Origin: Ignavibacteria bacterium GWF2_33_9
Lineage (GTDB): Bacteria > Bacteroidota > Ignavibacteria > Kapaibacteriales > UBA2268
Direction of reading: 5' to 3'
NCBI GenBank assembly: GCA_001804565.1
Contig: MHAC01000003.1
Location: 3,476 to 46,887 of the forward strand
Length of the DNA stretch: 43,412 nt
Part shown: positions 17,000 through 26,900 of the stretch, piece by piece
Layout of the letters: every line of letters begins with the position of its first letter
How positions within the stretch are numbered: the stretch's first letter is position 1
Notes under the pieces: generated by a model
Seen by the model: only the letters and a program-made list of their open reading frames with translations
Told to the model about the DNA's origin: nothing
Database searches by the model: none
Program-made: the position numbers and the translations under genes

Positions 17000-17785
17000 A
17001 TGCAGATAAATTCACTTGATTCAATCAAAGGACGAAAAATCCTGAAGGAAATTTATTCTGATTTAAGATATCAGAAATACCTGAAAGGGGTCAGGTTGCT
17101 TTTTGTTCTTTGGAAAATTTGTGTAAATAAAGATAAATTTAATGATTATTCTTCCTACAATGTCGAAATTGCGCATTCTTTAGGATTTTGGCGTGGTACA
17201 ATGTTTTGGATGGCAGAAGTTTTCAATCGTTATCATTTTTCCACATTGAATGCTTTTGTTTATTTTGGGGCTGCAATTCTTTTAATATTAGTTGGATTGA
17301 GAAAATTCAGTACTTACGTTGGCGATACTACAGTCATTCTAGGATTTGCATTGGAAGCTTCTATGCTTATTTTGATGTTTATCTTTATGTTATTCACTCC
17401 GAATGATGATATAGATGAATCTGAAAACCATTCTCAGGAATTGCAAAATGATTTGATTGATGATATTGGTGAACTTGCCCGAGATTTTGCAAATTCACAT
17501 ATTCAACTCGAAAAAATTGCATCTGAATTGAATAACATGAATAGTTCTCAAAATTTATTGTTGAAGCAAATTAGTAATTTTGCTCAAAGCATGGCTCATG
17601 CTTCTTCCCCAAACCCTGAAATGCTGAATTCAATGAAACAAATAAATATTATTCTTGAAGAATTCAATTCCAATATTTCAAAATTAAATGAAGAATTGAA
17701 TAATATCAAACAAGTTCAAATCGAAAATGCAGTTCGAAATGAATTAGCCAAAATCATTATTCCAAAAATTACAAATGAAAAGTAA
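17000..17785 (+). CDS. GldL/PorL-like T9SS motor protein
   Basis: The 261-residue inner-membrane protein has two closely spaced helices at about 84-103 (AFVYFGAAILLILVGL) and 108-133 (VILGFALEASMLILMFIFML), followed by a long cytosolic region with coiled-coil character (about 140-250). GldL/PorL has the same plan: a G-A-rich first helix, then GL-x-TEA in the second, whose buried glutamate takes part in proton use. E119 in GFALEAS sits at that place. Unlike the classical protein it has an N-terminal extension of about 80 residues before the first helix. The next gene overlaps by 11 bases and looks like GldM, which supports the call. Three likely T9SS cargo proteins are encoded nearby. It is divergent enough that other paired motor families should be excluded. 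Confidence 0.62.
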   Translation: MQINSLDSIKGRKILKEIYSDLRYQKYLKGVRLLFVLWKICVNKDKFNDYSSYNVEIAHSLGFWRGTMFWMAEVFNRYHFSTLNAFVYFGAAILLILVGLRKFSTYVGDTTVILGFALEASMLILMFIFMLFTPNDDIDESENHSQELQNDLIDDIGELARDFANSHIQLEKIASELNNMNSSQNLLLKQISNFAQSMAHASSPNPEMLNSMKQINIILEEFNSNISKLNEELNNIKQVQIENAVRNELAKIIIPKITNEK

Positions 17786-19250
17786 ATTTGTAAATAAAAA
17801 ACGAACTGTCGAAATTTATTTTGTTTTGTATCTTGCTGCATTGATGCTTTTAATCCCTGATTTGAAAGAAAAAAGTAATGAAAAAAATGAAGTCAATATT
17901 GACAATAACTTGTTCAGAATTTATACTGAAAAGCAAATCCTATACTCAAGAATTTCAATAGATTCATCCGGAATAGAATCAATTTCAAGCGATTCTGTAA
18001 ATTCCATTTATTATGTTGGGAATGTGAAACTTATTGATTTTTCTTTCCAGGTTGAAAACAAAGCATTCAATCAGATAATAAATATATCTCAGGGAAGTAA
18101 TATTTGGAATTTCTTCCGTTATAATGAAGTTCCGGACCTTAAAACTGTATTCTTTTACTGGAAGCCTCCATTACTTGATAAAAAAAATTATGTATACAAC
18201 GTAAAAGTTACTGCTAAAGCAGATGTGGAGGTGTTCGATAATAATACACAAAGCAATATCATTCGAAAACTTCAATCCACAACTCAGTTTAGTCTTGTCG
18301 TCAATTATTATGATAATCAAACAAGGCAATTAATTGCCAAAAATGAAGATTCTACAAAAGATCAAAATCAGTTACCTGCAAATTATATTACATATAATAC
18401 AAATTCGGAAATTTTTCTTGATATCGAAAATAAAAAAATCAGCAATTTAACAAATGATGAATGGACCAATAAAATAACAGTTTGGGGATTGAATCTGAAA
18501 AATGAATTAGGTGAGAAACCTGAGATTTCAATTTATAATTCACCTGATAAAAACAATGGTTCCGTATACATAAAACAAATTACAGACAATTCAATAATTT
18601 TAGCAGGAAAAACACCGCAATTTGGTTCATCAAGAGTTAAAATTAGATTAACTAGAAAATCCGATAAAAGCAGTGTTACAAATGAGTTTGTCATATATCC
18701 CATCCCAATTATTGAACCAAACTTCCCTAGCATTATGTACCCTTTGATTACTTATAAATTTGAACCTAATTTGCCTGATTTGATAAACAAAAATATTCTA
18801 ACCAAAATTGTTTCTGATAATAAAGTAATTAATAGTACATTCAATAATACGAATTTCTATTTTTCAATTAACGAAGATTTAACGGGAAAAACAATTTATT
18901 TCGAAAGATATATTGATGGTAATTTATATGGTAAATCTTATCCAATACTCGTTAAACAATTTCCTGACCCGGTTATCACAAGAATCCAGGCTAGTGGTTC
19001 ACAAAAAGTAAAAGTAATTATTCATTCATTCGGAATTGCAAATGGGAATGAAAATTATATCAAAAATATCGAGTTGAGCGGCAATGGAACTTACGAGGAA
19101 ATAATTGGACAATCGACAATAAATAAAAGTAATTATACTATTACACAAGTTTACGAAGTTACTTTAAAAAATGTTCAGCAACCTTTTGAATTTAAGATAA
19201 GAGCACAGGACAATCGTGGCAAATGGAGTAATAAAGAATCTTATCCTTAA
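17775..19250 (+). CDS. GldM/PorM-like T9SS motor protein
   Basis: The 491-residue protein has one N-terminal membrane helix at about 12-28 (EIYFVLYLAALMLLIP) and a long periplasmic part made of beta domains, for example near 255-305 (SVYIKQITDNSIILAG, VKIRLTRK) and 400-490 (FPDPVITRIQASG, EVTLKN). Length, single-helix topology and the FPDP segment before the last domain fit GldM/PorM, which spans the periplasm and passes motor motion to the outer-membrane GldK/GldN ring. The start lies inside the end of the GldL-like gene, as in many gldLM operons. Sequence identity to textbook GldM looks low, so confidence rests on topology and pairing. No gldK or gldN is next to it; the opposite strand begins 5 bases after the stop. 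Confidence 0.55.
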   Translation: MKSKFVNKKRTVEIYFVLYLAALMLLIPDLKEKSNEKNEVNIDNNLFRIYTEKQILYSRISIDSSGIESISSDSVNSIYYVGNVKLIDFSFQVENKAFNQIINISQGSNIWNFFRYNEVPDLKTVFFYWKPPLLDKKNYVYNVKVTAKADVEVFDNNTQSNIIRKLQSTTQFSLVVNYYDNQTRQLIAKNEDSTKDQNQLPANYITYNTNSEIFLDIENKKISNLTNDEWTNKITVWGLNLKNELGEKPEISIYNSPDKNNGSVYIKQITDNSIILAGKTPQFGSSRVKIRLTRKSDKSSVTNEFVIYPIPIIEPNFPSIMYPLITYKFEPNLPDLINKNILTKIVSDNKVINSTFNNTNFYFSINEDLTGKTIYFERYIDGNLYGKSYPILVKQFPDPVITRIQASGSQKVKVIIHSFGIANGNENYIKNIELSGNGTYEEIIGQSTINKSNYTITQVYEVTLKNVQQPFEFKIRAQDNRGKWSNKESYP

Positions 19251-19255
19251 TATTT

Positions 19256-20449
19256 TTAATATGGCGTCTTAATATATTTCTTTGCAGTTTGATGTGAATT
19301 ATTCCATTCATCCTGCTCTAATACTTTGTTATAATATTTCAGTGCTGTTTTTCTGTCACCTAACTTATCGTAGATATTGCCTATCTTTAGCAAGGCTGAA
19401 ATTTTAAAACCAGAAGTTTTTTTGTCAATAACTTCTGACCCTTCAACACTTTTTTTAAGGAATTTTAATGCTTCTTTGTATTTCTGGTCATACATTAAGT
19501 TTACACCAACATAATACATACTTTCACGTGCTACAAGATTATTGTATCCCCTCTTTCGGGTAAAAGTTTTTTTAAGAACATCTCTCCAAACTACATCTGC
19601 TGCATCATTCATACCCATACGTATATAACATCTGCCTAAATACCTTTGAAAATAAGGATTGTCCGGATATTTTGAATTTAACTCTTGTGCAATTTGCAGA
19701 GCATCATAAGTACTGTTTTCGAAGGAATAATAAATCTGCATCAAAGCAACTTTTGATTCGGTCGATGCATAACGTGCATATTTTGCTGATGCTCGTAACT
19801 GAAATAATCCTAGACGCTTATCACCTTTTGGCAAGAAAACCATCAAAGGTTTCAATAATGGATATTCCTGAGGGAATTTCTCCGAGAAATAATTATACAA
19901 TCCGGTGCCAAGCATAATATCATGGTTGAAAGGTGCAACCTGTTGGCATTTTTGCAGTATATCGAGGGCTGTTTCAGCATCTTTCAACGCATCAAACCAG
20001 TCATTTCTAATTATCCTTAACCTAGCTCGGTAACCAATGACACCACCTTTAAAAAAAAGTGCAGTAATATTATAATTATTAGTATCTAAGGTTTCATCAC
20101 AAACATTAATTACTTTTTCAACTTTTTTATTGAATTCATTATCAAACTCTTCATTATCTTGATCCAAATTGATTTTCCACCAAACAATCATTGCATCAAG
20201 AAAATATCCTGCAGGGTGTTTTGGATATCTTTCCTTAATGATTTCAAACTTCTCCTTTGCTTTTTCAAACTCTAAGTTATATATATTATCAGTCCCTTCT
20301 AAAACTAAACTGTCGGCATCATTCATCAGAATTGCCCACTGAGAAAATAACGGTAAAGGAGAAAAAAGTGAGATGAATAATATAGAAAAAAAGAAGAATT
20401 TTAAAAAATTCCGGTCATTTATTTTTATATTTTTTTTCTGTATGTACAT
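19256..20449 (-). CDS. Exported tetratricopeptide-repeat protein
   Basis: The 397-residue protein has a hydrophobic signal at about 16-36 (FLKFFFFSILFISLF, then PLFSQW) and then helical TPR repeats. The clearest are at about 55-85 (NLEFEKAKEKFEIIKERYPKHP), 238-270 (ALQIAQELNSKYPDNP), 325-345 and 355-390 (LLKIGNIYDKLGDRKTALKYYNKVLE). The role is protein-protein interaction, probably in the periplasm; no enzyme motif is present. It overlaps the end of the CPBP protease gene by 35 bases and is the last gene of a minus-strand run. The start ATG inside the upstream gene is accepted because it gives the whole signal peptide. Confidence 0.78.
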   Translation of the reverse strand: MYIQKKNIKINDRNFLKFFFFSILFISLFSPLPLFSQWAILMNDADSLVLEGTDNIYNLEFEKAKEKFEIIKERYPKHPAGYFLDAMIVWWKINLDQDNEEFDNEFNKKVEKVINVCDETLDTNNYNITALFFKGGVIGYRARLRIIRNDWFDALKDAETALDILQKCQQVAPFNHDIMLGTGLYNYFSEKFPQEYPLLKPLMVFLPKGDKRLGLFQLRASAKYARYASTESKVALMQIYYSFENSTYDALQIAQELNSKYPDNPYFQRYLGRCYIRMGMNDAADVVWRDVLKKTFTRKRGYNNLVARESMYYVGVNLMYDQKYKEALKFLKKSVEGSEVIDKKTSGFKISALLKIGNIYDKLGDRKTALKYYNKVLEQDEWNNSHQTAKKYIKTPY

Positions 20450-21347
20450 TTGATATTAAATTACTGTTTGAATTTATTTTAATCTTTTCAATATATGACG
20501 AATTTTCTGGAATCAATGTTTCAATCTTTGAAATTATCAAAATCAATGCTATCAAAACTATTGAACATACAAATGTTCCTTCAAATCCATAATTACTATT
20601 AATAAGAAATTCAATTATTTTATTATCAATATCAATTTTAAAAAGCATTAAGTCTGTTTCACTTCCACTCAACTTTGAATTGAGAAATAAACTTTGAATT
20701 AAATTCCAAAAATAATGTGTAAAAATAGGCATCCATAAGGATTTTGTTTTTAGAAATAGAGTTCCAAAAAATATTCCCCCTAAAAAGGTATTGAAAGCAG
20801 CTAACATCGAAAAGTTATAATTAATAGAATGGATTGAAGAAAATAAAATAGCAGAAAGTATTAATGAGGTTTTTTCAGAAAATCTCAAGGAAAAAGTATT
20901 GAGTATAAAGCCTCGAAATAAAATTTCTTCCTGAGATGCAAAAATCAGCAATAATATTAATTGAGAAAATATCGGCAGTAATAAAATTGAATCAATAAAT
21001 TCAACTTTTACTGTAAAGTAAAGAAATGTAAAAATGATTAAAAATGGAATAAGAATATATAAAAAACTTTTTATAATTTCGTAAAGTGTACGTTTTGTAT
21101 AGTTCAAACCTATTGATTTGAAAAAGGATACTTTTCTAATTTTCTCTATAATGAATATTGGCAAAAGAATTATAACAAAATTTGTTATAGCCGAAAAGTA
21201 GACAAAAAAGCCACCCAAATTATCAGCCAAAAGAGAATAGATACTTGATAAAGAAGTAATTATAAATATACTAGTAAATAAAATGATTAAATAAATAATC
21301 AGTCTCAATTTCCAATCATTTACAATGATTTGCAAGTATCTTTTCAT
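20415..21347 (-). CDS. CPBP family intramembrane glutamic protease
   Basis: The 310-residue protein has about eight membrane helices and the complete CPBP (Abi/CAAX protease, Rce1-like) signature: E140-E141-x-x-x-R145 in SQEEILFRGF, H173 in FSSIHS, and H211-x-x-x-N215 in THYFWN. These form the glutamic protease site in the membrane. Bacterial members have roles in immunity to bacteriocins, membrane protein processing or signalling; none can be chosen here. It lies 5 bases after the HicB-like gene and overlaps the TPR gene downstream, so the four genes are probably cotranscribed. Confidence 0.85.
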   Translation of the reverse strand: MKRYLQIIVNDWKLRLIIYLIILFTSIFIITSLSSIYSLLADNLGGFFVYFSAITNFVIILLPIFIIEKIRKVSFFKSIGLNYTKRTLYEIIKSFLYILIPFLIIFTFLYFTVKVEFIDSILLLPIFSQLILLLIFASQEEILFRGFILNTFSLRFSEKTSLILSAILFSSIHSINYNFSMLAAFNTFLGGIFFGTLFLKTKSLWMPIFTHYFWNLIQSLFLNSKLSGSETDLMLFKIDIDNKIIEFLINSNYGFEGTFVCSIVLIALILIISKIETLIPENSSYIEKIKINSNSNLISNVHTEKKYKNK

Positions 21348-21352
21348 TATAA

Positions 21353-21544
21353 TTATGAATTTTTAAAAGATTCTATATGTTCTTTTATTTTATTTTGCAT
21401 TAACAAGACAACTTGCTCATGCTCTGTTCCCGTGAGCATCAAATTCAATTGCGGACAATACGAGGAGTAGTTATTCACTCCTTTTTTCCTAATTAAAATT
21501 TCATAATCTTCAAAGTTTGTGCTGTTACTTATTGCAATATTCAT
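21353..21544 (-). CDS. Small HicB-like protein
   Basis: The 63-residue protein resembles the N-terminal half-RNase-H-like domain of HicB: two strands with YSSYCPQLNLMLTGTEHEQVVLLMQNKIKEH, in the pattern Y-x-x-x-x-PxLx-x-x-x-G-T-x-x-E followed by a helix. It lacks the DNA-binding tail of a full HicB, and no HicA toxin gene is adjacent. It overlaps the end of the TauE/SafE gene by 4 bases (ATGA), so translation is coupled. It is probably a stand-alone regulatory or orphan member; function unknown. Confidence 0.55.
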   Translation of the reverse strand: MNIAISNSTNFEDYEILIRKKGVNNYSSYCPQLNLMLTGTEHEQVVLLMQNKIKEHIESFKNS

Positions 21545-22383
21545 ATCAATTCCTTAATTATTGGATAAATCATTTTAAGAGCAACTAAAGACAAAATTAG
21601 TGCAAAAACGATTGTGAGTTTATTATCGTGCATATTATTCTTAACTACCGCTCCTAAATGCGAAAGGAAAAAAGAAGTTGGTAGCATAATTAAAATTCCA
21701 AACCAAAATATATAACCATAAAAATAAGGTGAATCAATGGTTCCGAGATTACTTTTCAAAAGATATAGGATTGTTCCTGTTACTGAAACAACAAAAGTAA
21801 TTGCAGAGGAAGTACCTGTTGCTTCTTTTATTGGTAAACAATAATAAATGAAAAACGGTACAACAGCAAAACCGGCACCCAATCCCAATAATCCTGCCAA
21901 AACACCGATAAATAACATGGAAAAAATAAGAATAAATACATTATATTCAGTTTTAATCTCAGAATGCAATTTCCGATTTTTCTTTGAAGAATCAAAGATT
22001 ATTTTAATTGAAACTGATGAAAGAAAAACACCAAAAATAATATTAAGGATTTTTCCTGAAAGTGCTGTAGAAATAAAAATTCCTGCAATAACACCAATTA
22101 CAATGGGAATCATAGATTGAAAGAAAACTCTCCAGTAAATTAAGTTTAATTTTTTATTTGCAAGAACAGAACCTGATGCAACAAAAAACATATTTACCAT
22201 AGAAGTAGCTATTGCAGTATGCATAGAATCATCAAAATTAAAACCCATACTTTGCAAGATAAATGATAGACCGGGAACAATGATGATACCACCACCAACA
22301 CCAAACATACCGGCAGCGAATGCAGCAAGACTGCCTAAAATTAACAATTCGATTATCAATATTAGGTTAATGTCGAAATTCAT
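21541..22383 (-). CDS. TauE/SafE family sulfite/organosulfur exporter
   Basis: The 280-residue membrane protein has about eight helices in two halves. Each half opens with the family's glycine-rich signature: AAFAAGMFGVGGGIIIVPGL near 20-40 and GVLAGLLGLGAGFAVVPFF near 160-178. Family members move sulfite, sulfoacetate, taurine-derived ions or related anions across the inner membrane; the substrate here is unknown. It is first in the minus-strand run with the HicB-like, CPBP and TPR genes. The tRNA-Ser gene lies 40 bases upstream in the same direction with no terminator between, so read-through from the tRNA promoter is possible. Confidence 0.88.
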   Translation of the reverse strand: MNFDINLILIIELLILGSLAAFAAGMFGVGGGIIIVPGLSFILQSMGFNFDDSMHTAIATSMVNMFFVASGSVLANKKLNLIYWRVFFQSMIPIVIGVIAGIFISTALSGKILNIIFGVFLSSVSIKIIFDSSKKNRKLHSEIKTEYNVFILIFSMLFIGVLAGLLGLGAGFAVVPFFIYYCLPIKEATGTSSAITFVVSVTGTILYLLKSNLGTIDSPYFYGYIFWFGILIMLPTSFFLSHLGAVVKNNMHDNKLTIVFALILSLVALKMIYPIIKELI

Positions 22384-22423
22384 GTTTTTAAATTATTGAA
22401 AAGCATATGATGAGGAAAATTTG

Positions 22424-22508
22424 CGGAAAGGGAGGGATTCGAACCCTCGGTACCTTGCGGTACACACGCTTTCCAGGCGTGCCAGTTAAACCACTCCTGC
22501 ACCTGTCC
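22424..22508 (-). tRNA. tRNA-Ser (anticodon GGA)
   Basis: On the minus strand the 85-base sequence folds as a class II tRNA. It has acceptor GGACAGG/CCTTTCC, D stem CAG/CTG, anticodon stem CACGC/GCGTG with loop CTGGAAA (anticodon GGA), a long variable arm GTACC-GCAA-GGTAC, and T stem GAGGG/CCCTC with loop TTCGAAT. The discriminator base is G, as usual for serine. The acceptor stem has one C-U mismatch at position 4-69. CCA is not encoded (the DNA continues CAA), so it must be added after transcription. Confidence 0.95.
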
Positions 22509-22545
22509 ATTTGGTATAATTTTGCAATTCAAAAAATATATTACG

Positions 22546-22575
22546 CAAAATTACGAAAAGTTTTTTAATTTGCAA
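22546..22575 (-). promoter_or_regulatory. Promoter of tRNA-Ser
   Basis: Read on the minus strand, TTG (22573-22575), 19 bases and TAATTTTG (22546-22553) match the Bacteroidota consensus with the same spacing as the rpsU-operon promoter. It would start the transcript about 30 bases before the tRNA. A mirror TAATTTTG (22517-22524) lies on the plus strand and could serve the LD-carboxypeptidase gene, but it has no -33 TTG. Confidence 0.7.
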
Positions 22576-22608
22576 TTTATGTGAAATTCATTTAAGAATA
22601 ATTAAATA

Positions 22609-23706
22609 TTGAACAGAAGAAAATTTATATGGATTAGTTCATTGTTTGCTACCTCCCCAATTTTAGCAAAGGATTTAAGTAGCAAAGAGTTACAAATTTC
22701 TGACACTTTGAATTCAAAAAGTACTTCACTTTCTCCAATTCATTTTGAAGAAAATTCAATTACTCAAATTCTACAAAATGAATCAAAGCCCATAACTCCA
22801 CCAAAACTTAAAATAGGTTCAAAAGTAGCACTTACTTCACCCTCAAGTACAACAAATTCCTGGGAATTAGCCAAAACCATAAAGTTGTTAAAGAATATGG
22901 GTTTGGAAGTAATTTTAGGTAAAACCATTACTGAACAAAAAAATAAGTACAGATACTTATCAGCTGATGATGAAACTCGAGCTAAAGAGTTTAATTTATT
23001 TGCAAGCGATCCTTCTATTGATGCAGTGATTGCCTCTCGAGGCGGATATGGAGCAATGAGAATGATTGACTCAATTGATTATGATGCAATAAAAAATAAT
23101 CCTAAGATTTTTGTTGGTTTTAGTGATTTCACATTTATTTTGCTTGCAATTTCCAAAATGTGTAATTTAGAAACATATCATGGACCTGTTGGTACTTCAA
23201 GTTTTTCTGAATTTACAACAAAATATTTTAAAAGTGTTCTCTTCGAAAATGAAAAAAAAGAGTTGGTTATCAAATACAATTTCAAAACAATTAATCCCGG
23301 CATTGCTGAAGGGAAGCTGATTGGCGGCAATTTAACTTTATTAACTTCAAGCCTTGGGACGAAATATGAATTTGATTCAAATAATTCAATATTGTTTATT
23401 GAAGAAGTTTCAGAACATGCTTATGAATTCGACAGAATGCTTAATCAATTAAAATTAGCAGGGAAATTCGACAATGTAAATGCGATTATTCTTGGGCAAT
23501 TCAAAAATTTGAATACAAGAAGATCTTTTTTTCCGAATAAAGGTTATACAATAATGGAAGTTATTGATCAAATTATAAAACCTTTGAAGGTTCCTACAAT
23601 CTTGGACTTCCCTATCGGTCATGTACGTGAACAAGTGACACTGCCAATTTTATCTCAAGCCACATTAAATACTACAGAAAGCAAGTTAATTGTGAAAATT
23701 AATTAA
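22609..23706 (+). CDS. LD-carboxypeptidase (peptidase S66) with Tat-type signal
   Basis: The family cleaves the bond between meso-diaminopimelate and D-Ala in muropeptides (LdcA), or detoxifies microcin C (MccF). The S66 triad is visible as S172 in FVGFSDFT, E265/E266 in FIEEVSEH and H338 in FPIGHVRE; the RGGYGAMR block is at about 144-151. The 365-residue protein starts at TTG with NRRKFIWISS, a twin-arginine-like export signal followed by a hydrophobic stretch, and has a linker of about 50 residues before the enzyme domain. Typical LdcA is cytosolic, so an exported form suggests work on periplasmic peptidoglycan. It is a single-gene unit; about 200 AT-rich bases follow without a clear terminator. 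Confidence 0.85.
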   Translation: MNRRKFIWISSLFATSPILAKDLSSKELQISDTLNSKSTSLSPIHFEENSITQILQNESKPITPPKLKIGSKVALTSPSSTTNSWELAKTIKLLKNMGLEVILGKTITEQKNKYRYLSADDETRAKEFNLFASDPSIDAVIASRGGYGAMRMIDSIDYDAIKNNPKIFVGFSDFTFILLAISKMCNLETYHGPVGTSSFSEFTTKYFKSVLFENEKKELVIKYNFKTINPGIAEGKLIGGNLTLLTSSLGTKYEFDSNNSILFIEEVSEHAYEFDRMLNQLKLAGKFDNVNAIILGQFKNLNTRRSFFPNKGYTIMEVIDQIIKPLKVPTILDFPIGHVREQVTLPILSQATLNTTESKLIVKIN

Positions 23707-23904
23707 ATTTCCGGATTTCTTAATATTTATATACTTTTTTTTGACTATTTTTGTAACAATTAAATAGAAATATTGTAATTAATATTAATGGAATTTATAA
23801 GTTCAAAAAAAAACTTTTGAACAAAATGTAATTTTTACCATTTTTTTTTGTTTTATATATTATAAACTTTAAAATTCTTAAATTTTGATAAAAAAGGTTA
23901 ATAA

Positions 23905-26900
23905 ATGAATAGATATTTTACACTTTCGATTGTTGTTTTAATATTCGCTTTCAACAATTTATTTTCTCAAACAATATCTTTTACTAACATTGATGTAACT
24001 AAGTTCCCAAATGTTTCTACAAGTTTTATGGCTCTTGATGAGTATGGGTATTCTTATGATGACATTACAAGGAAAGATTTTCAAGTTTTTGAAAATGGTA
24101 AGCAAATACCTGATAGTTTAATAACTGTTACTTGCGACATTAGTCCGATGAAAGTAATAATTGTTCTGGATAAAAGTACATCTATGCAGGACATTCCCGA
24201 AGGGGCATCAGAAAGACTATGGAATTGGGTTATTGAAGGTGCGAATACTTTTATCAACGATATGCAATATTCAAATGGTTCAGAAGTTGCTCTCACAGCT
24301 TTTGCTAGTGAGGCTTCATTCATTTGTGATTTCACAAATGATAAAAAAAGACTTTATGATTCCTTGATGAAAATTACTCCTTATGGCAAAACAAATATGA
24401 ATAAAGCATTCTTTGGTCCCGCTGTGAGCCCAATTGAAATGCTGAAAAATCAACCTTCTGATTTCCGTAGAATTATTGTATTCCTCACGGATGGTAAACA
24501 TGATGATCTTCAAGATGGTTCAATGCTGGTTGATTCAATTTCTAATTCACTAATTAACAACAATATACAGCTCTATTCAATTACACTTTTATCACTAGAC
24601 AATAAAGATTTGAACTCAATTGCAGTTCAATCTGGTGGTAGTTCTTATAATATTAAAACGAAGGAAGATTTAAACAGTATTTATTCTAAAATTGCAGATG
24701 AAATTCGTGATAGAATTTTGTGTCAGTTAAGTTGGCCTACAGGTATGGTTTGTGATGATATCGACAGATGGAAAACTGCTGAGATTCGTTATTTACGACA
24801 TACAAAAACTTTTACTAAACTTTATCAAATTCCCGAAATTGGTGTTGCAAATATTAAAACTGATGAATCAACTTATAAATTTGCAAATCCCAATATTGGC
24901 AATTATCAGGATGTTGTAATAAAATTAACACCAGAAAATGCACCGGTTGATATTACAAATTTTTCAATAGTTCCTAATACATATTTCAATATTGTTGATT
25001 ATGGATTTGGAGAAGGTGTTCCTCCTACATATCCGATTCATATTAATAAAAATGATGATTATTATATCAAAGTTCGATTCACACCTGCCGGAGTGAAAAC
25101 ATTCCGAAAAGCAAATTTATACGTTGAAGGAAATCCATGCCCATTGATAGTCCCAATGGTAGGAGGAATCCCTGAAATATTTGTTGATTATCCTGAAAAT
25201 GGTACTTTCTTTTCCAAGTGCGATTCTGTGGAAATTCAGTGGAGTGGAGTGGATCAATATACTCCTACGGATTTATTTTATAGCACAAATGATGGAAGTA
25301 CTTGGACAACAATTGTGAAAGGAGTGAAAAATAATAAATACATTTGGATTCCGGGTTTTAATAATCAAAAAGTATTAATAAAAGCCGAAGTTTCCCCAAC
25401 ACAAACTTATGTATGGGCAATGAGCGCAGGAGGTAAACAAGCTGATATTGCAACAGGAATTGCACTCTCCAAAGATCAGTTAGGTATTTATGTTTGTGGT
25501 TATCTTTCATCTCCGGCATTATTTGAAAATAATTATGTTAAACTGAATGGAGGTACTGATGCCTTCCTTGCTAAGTATGACATCGACGGAAATTTAAAGT
25601 GGGTTAATGCTGATGGTAGTTTAAGTAATGATTCTGCATTTTCTGTAATGGTAGATAATCAAGAAAACGTATATTATGCCGGTGTTACGTATGATGGTGC
25701 TAAATTCGGGAATATAACCCCTTTAATGGCCATCTTCGGACAACCGTATGTGTTTATTGCTAAATATGATAAAGATGGAAATATAATTAATGCCAATACA
25801 TTTGGTGCTAATTTAACTTATACAAGTTTCAAAGGATGGGGAAGATATGTAAGAATGTCCGGCAACAATATCCAAGTTATTGCTGAATATACAGGTGAAT
25901 ATAAATATGGTTTTACTACTTTGGCACAAACAAATACGCCAAAGACTTTCACTTTAACCTATGATCCAAATTTGACATTGCTTTCTGTCACAAATGGAGG
26001 AGCAATTACTACTGTAAATAAAGTTATTGACGCTGATAAATTCACATATCAATATTTCAATTATACAAATTTCAAAGATTTTGACAGGTACACTCTAAAG
26101 TCAGAAGGAAATTACGATATTGCAATTACAAAATATGGACAAAGTTCTGAAGGATTTGACATCTCAGATGAATTTACTTTATATTCTCCTGAAATCAAAA
26201 ATACCATAGGGGTAGTTGATTTAGGAATTTGCAATGTTGGTGATTCTTGTGTTACAAATGTAGTAGAACTATTGGAAAATCCCGGGGAAGTTCCTGCCAA
26301 AATTACAGCCTTTAATATTCAGAGTTCAATTGATCCTTCATACATCATACTAGACTCTAATATAATTGGCACTGTTATCAACCCAAAGGACAAAATGGAT
26401 TTGGTAATTTCACTTAAGAGTTTTACCAGAGGACCTTACACTGCAACAATTACATTAACGGGAGATTGTGATGAATCAGTTACAATTCCTATTAAAGCAA
26501 TGATAGATTGTCAAACAAAAACAATGGATACAATTGACTTTGGGAACGTTTTCATCAACACAACAAAGACAATCGATATTTCCTGTTTGGTTGAGAATTT
26601 TAATGGAATTGATTTACCAATACATCCCTTAATTCAAGGTAAAAACGCCAATGAATTTGGATTAATAAAACTTCAACCCGATACTGTTTATTCAAAACAA
26701 TGCTATGAAACTCAACTAACATTTACACCGAAACAATTAGGACAAAGAACAGGTAGGATAAATCTTTCAATGGTCGATGTATGTGGCGAACAAATAATAT
26801 ATTTGGTTGGTAACTGTATTAACCCAAGCGCAACGCTTCCTGATGAAATTGATTGGAAAGTGCGTAGAATTAATAAAAATTATGACAGTCTTGTTGCCAT

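Noticed and set aside
21353-21544. Toxin-antitoxin module HicAB
   Set aside because: Only a HicB-like piece is present; no HicA-like gene lies on either side or strand.
23746-23753. TATTTTTG as a promoter -7 for the giant VWA gene
   Set aside because: It fits TAnnTTTG but no TTG lies 18-21 bases upstream, and the motif is easy to hit by chance in AT-rich DNA.
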